Shown: in pieces, positions 63,730 to 64,000 of the stretch | Position numbering within the stretch: the first letter of the stretch is position 1 | Layout: each line of letters starts with the position of its first letter | Source of the DNA: Hyunsoonleella pacifica | GTDB taxonomy: Bacteria > Bacteroidota > Bacteroidia > Flavobacteriales > Flavobacteriaceae | DNA: 64,000 nucleotides | Direction: 5' to 3' | NCBI RefSeq assembly: GCF_004310335.1 | Contig: NZ_SIRS01000008.1 | Span: 25,044-89,043 of the forward strand | Made by a program: the position numbers and the translations under genes | The notes under the pieces: generated by a model | Seen by the model: the letters and a program-made list of their open reading frames with translations, nothing else | Databases searched by the model: none | What the model was told of the DNA's origin: nothing

Positions 63730-63765
63730 AAAAAAAATCCCTTCACTATAAATAATGAAGGGATT
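63730..63765 (-). terminator. Terminator downstream of the 5S-like tail
   Basis: AATCCCTTCA and TGAAGGGATT pair around an AT loop; on the minus strand a T run follows (A run at 63730-63737). It stands to the 5S-like tail at 63767 exactly as the next terminator does to the real 5S gene. Confidence 0.8.
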
Positions 63766-63766
63766 C

Positions 63767-63855
63767 AAAAAAGGCAACGACCTATTAATGTCTGCATGTG
63801 CATACAAGCGCAGCATAGTATAAACAGGTGCAGGAATTAATCACGCCATGGGCGT
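63767..63855 (-). pseudogene. 5S-rRNA-like remnant or small RNA with a 5S-type 3' end
   Basis: On the minus strand the region ends TAGGTCGTTGCC followed by TTTTTTG, nearly the same as the 3' end of the real 5S gene (TAGGTCGCCGCC, then TTTTTTG). Upstream of that the similarity fades: a hairpin TCACGCC/GGCGTGA appears, which 5S lacks. It therefore looks like a decayed or diverged second copy. It lies between two hairpin terminators in the same transcription direction. Confidence 0.4.
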
Positions 63856-63879
63856 GACTCCTATAAATTATTTTTAAAC

Positions 63880-63917
63880 AAAAAAAGAGTCTAACTACAA
63901 TTGTAATTAGACTCTTC
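63880..63917 (-). terminator. Intrinsic terminator of the rRNA operon
   Basis: AGAGTCTAA and TTAGACTCT pair, extended by CTACAATTGTAA-type AT pairing, and on the minus strand a T run follows (A run at 63880-63886). It lies directly after the 5S gene. Confidence 0.85.
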
Positions 63918-63921
63918 AAAA

Positions 63922-64000
63922 AAGGCGGCGACCTACTCTTCCACAAGTGTAGTACCATCGGCGCTAATGGGCTTAACTTCTCTGTTCGGAATGGTAAGAG
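63922..64000 (-). rRNA. rrf: 5S ribosomal RNA, partial (3' end)
   Basis: Read on the minus strand, the edge sequence contains CATTCCGAACAGAGAAG, TTAAGCCCATTAGCGCCGAT, and GTAGGTCGCCGCC, the conserved loop and 3' stem of bacterial 5S rRNA. About 79 of roughly 110 bases are inside the window; the 5' end and the preceding 23S and 16S genes lie beyond the right edge. A terminator follows on the left. Confidence 0.93.

Overview
The window is a low-GC bacterial chromosome segment from the Bacteroidota, almost certainly family Flavobacteriaceae. The signs are type IX secretion and gliding genes (porV, porU, gldJ), cargo proteins with C-terminal type IX sorting domains, promoters of the Bacteroidota form (TTG, about 19-20 bases, TAnnTTTG), almost no Shine-Dalgarno sequences, an Hpt-Adk fusion, and gene neighbourhoods such as sprT-manC and pdhA-pdhC. 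I cannot name the genus. Most of the window is core genome; I see no insertion sequence, CRISPR array or complete prophage.

Layout. 0-6 kb: the edge of a membrane protein (perhaps a sensor kinase), a serine hydrolase lipoprotein, a DoxX protein, a lipoprotein plus secreted M64 peptidase pair, a DUF4136 lipoprotein and an alpha/beta hydrolase. 6-12.5 kb: obg, the hpt-adk fusion, purK-purE and an M3 peptidase, with a GC-rich intergenic repeat, a hairpin repeat and a perfect 28-bp palindrome between them. 12.5-20 kb: a type IX cargo protein, then a GbsR/MarR-type regulator whose gene is bracketed by two copies of one palindromic operator, a six-gene membrane/DUF2071/methyltransferase run, an ECF sigma factor with a small partner, and a UbiA-like membrane protein. 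20-33.5 kb: gcvP, a KAS III-like enzyme with FkbM methyltransferase and glycosyltransferase, a nuclease/PafA pair, mlaE-mlaF, a DUF389 protein, manC and sprT. 33.5-47 kb: HAD phosphatase, short-chain dehydrogenase, M28 peptidase, pyruvate dehydrogenase E2 and E1 alpha, cdd, and porV-porU divergent from gldJ. 47-52 kb: murF and then a small accessory-looking segment with a divergent pair of small HTH proteins, a candidate structured RNA and a HExxH lipoprotein, ending at tRNA-Val. 52-64 kb: folC, tonB-exbD-exbB, nhaD, a Glu/Leu dehydrogenase, anmK, an acyl-CoA dehydrogenase, another type IX cargo protein, and the 3' end of an rRNA operon (5S) running off the right edge.

How genes work together. 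PorV and PorU form the outer-membrane shuttle and sortase that remove C-terminal domains from cargo such as the M64 peptidase and the two gliding-associated C-terminal domain proteins seen here. GldJ supports gliding and secretion. TonB-ExbD-ExbB energises outer-membrane uptake. The nuclease and PafA may together release phosphate from nucleic acid.

The best candidate for an undescribed system is at about 14.55-18.5 kb. A perfect 26-bp palindrome overlaps the promoter of the GbsR-type regulator, and a second palindrome with identical 10-bp arms sits just before the following operon. That operon encodes two diverged DUF2071 proteins, three small membrane proteins and a membrane-tethered methyltransferase, and it runs directly into an ECF sigma factor. 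Its function is unknown. Secondary candidates are the divergent HTH pair and folded RNA near 48.4-49.5 kb, and the 5S-like tail with its own terminator beside the real 5S gene.
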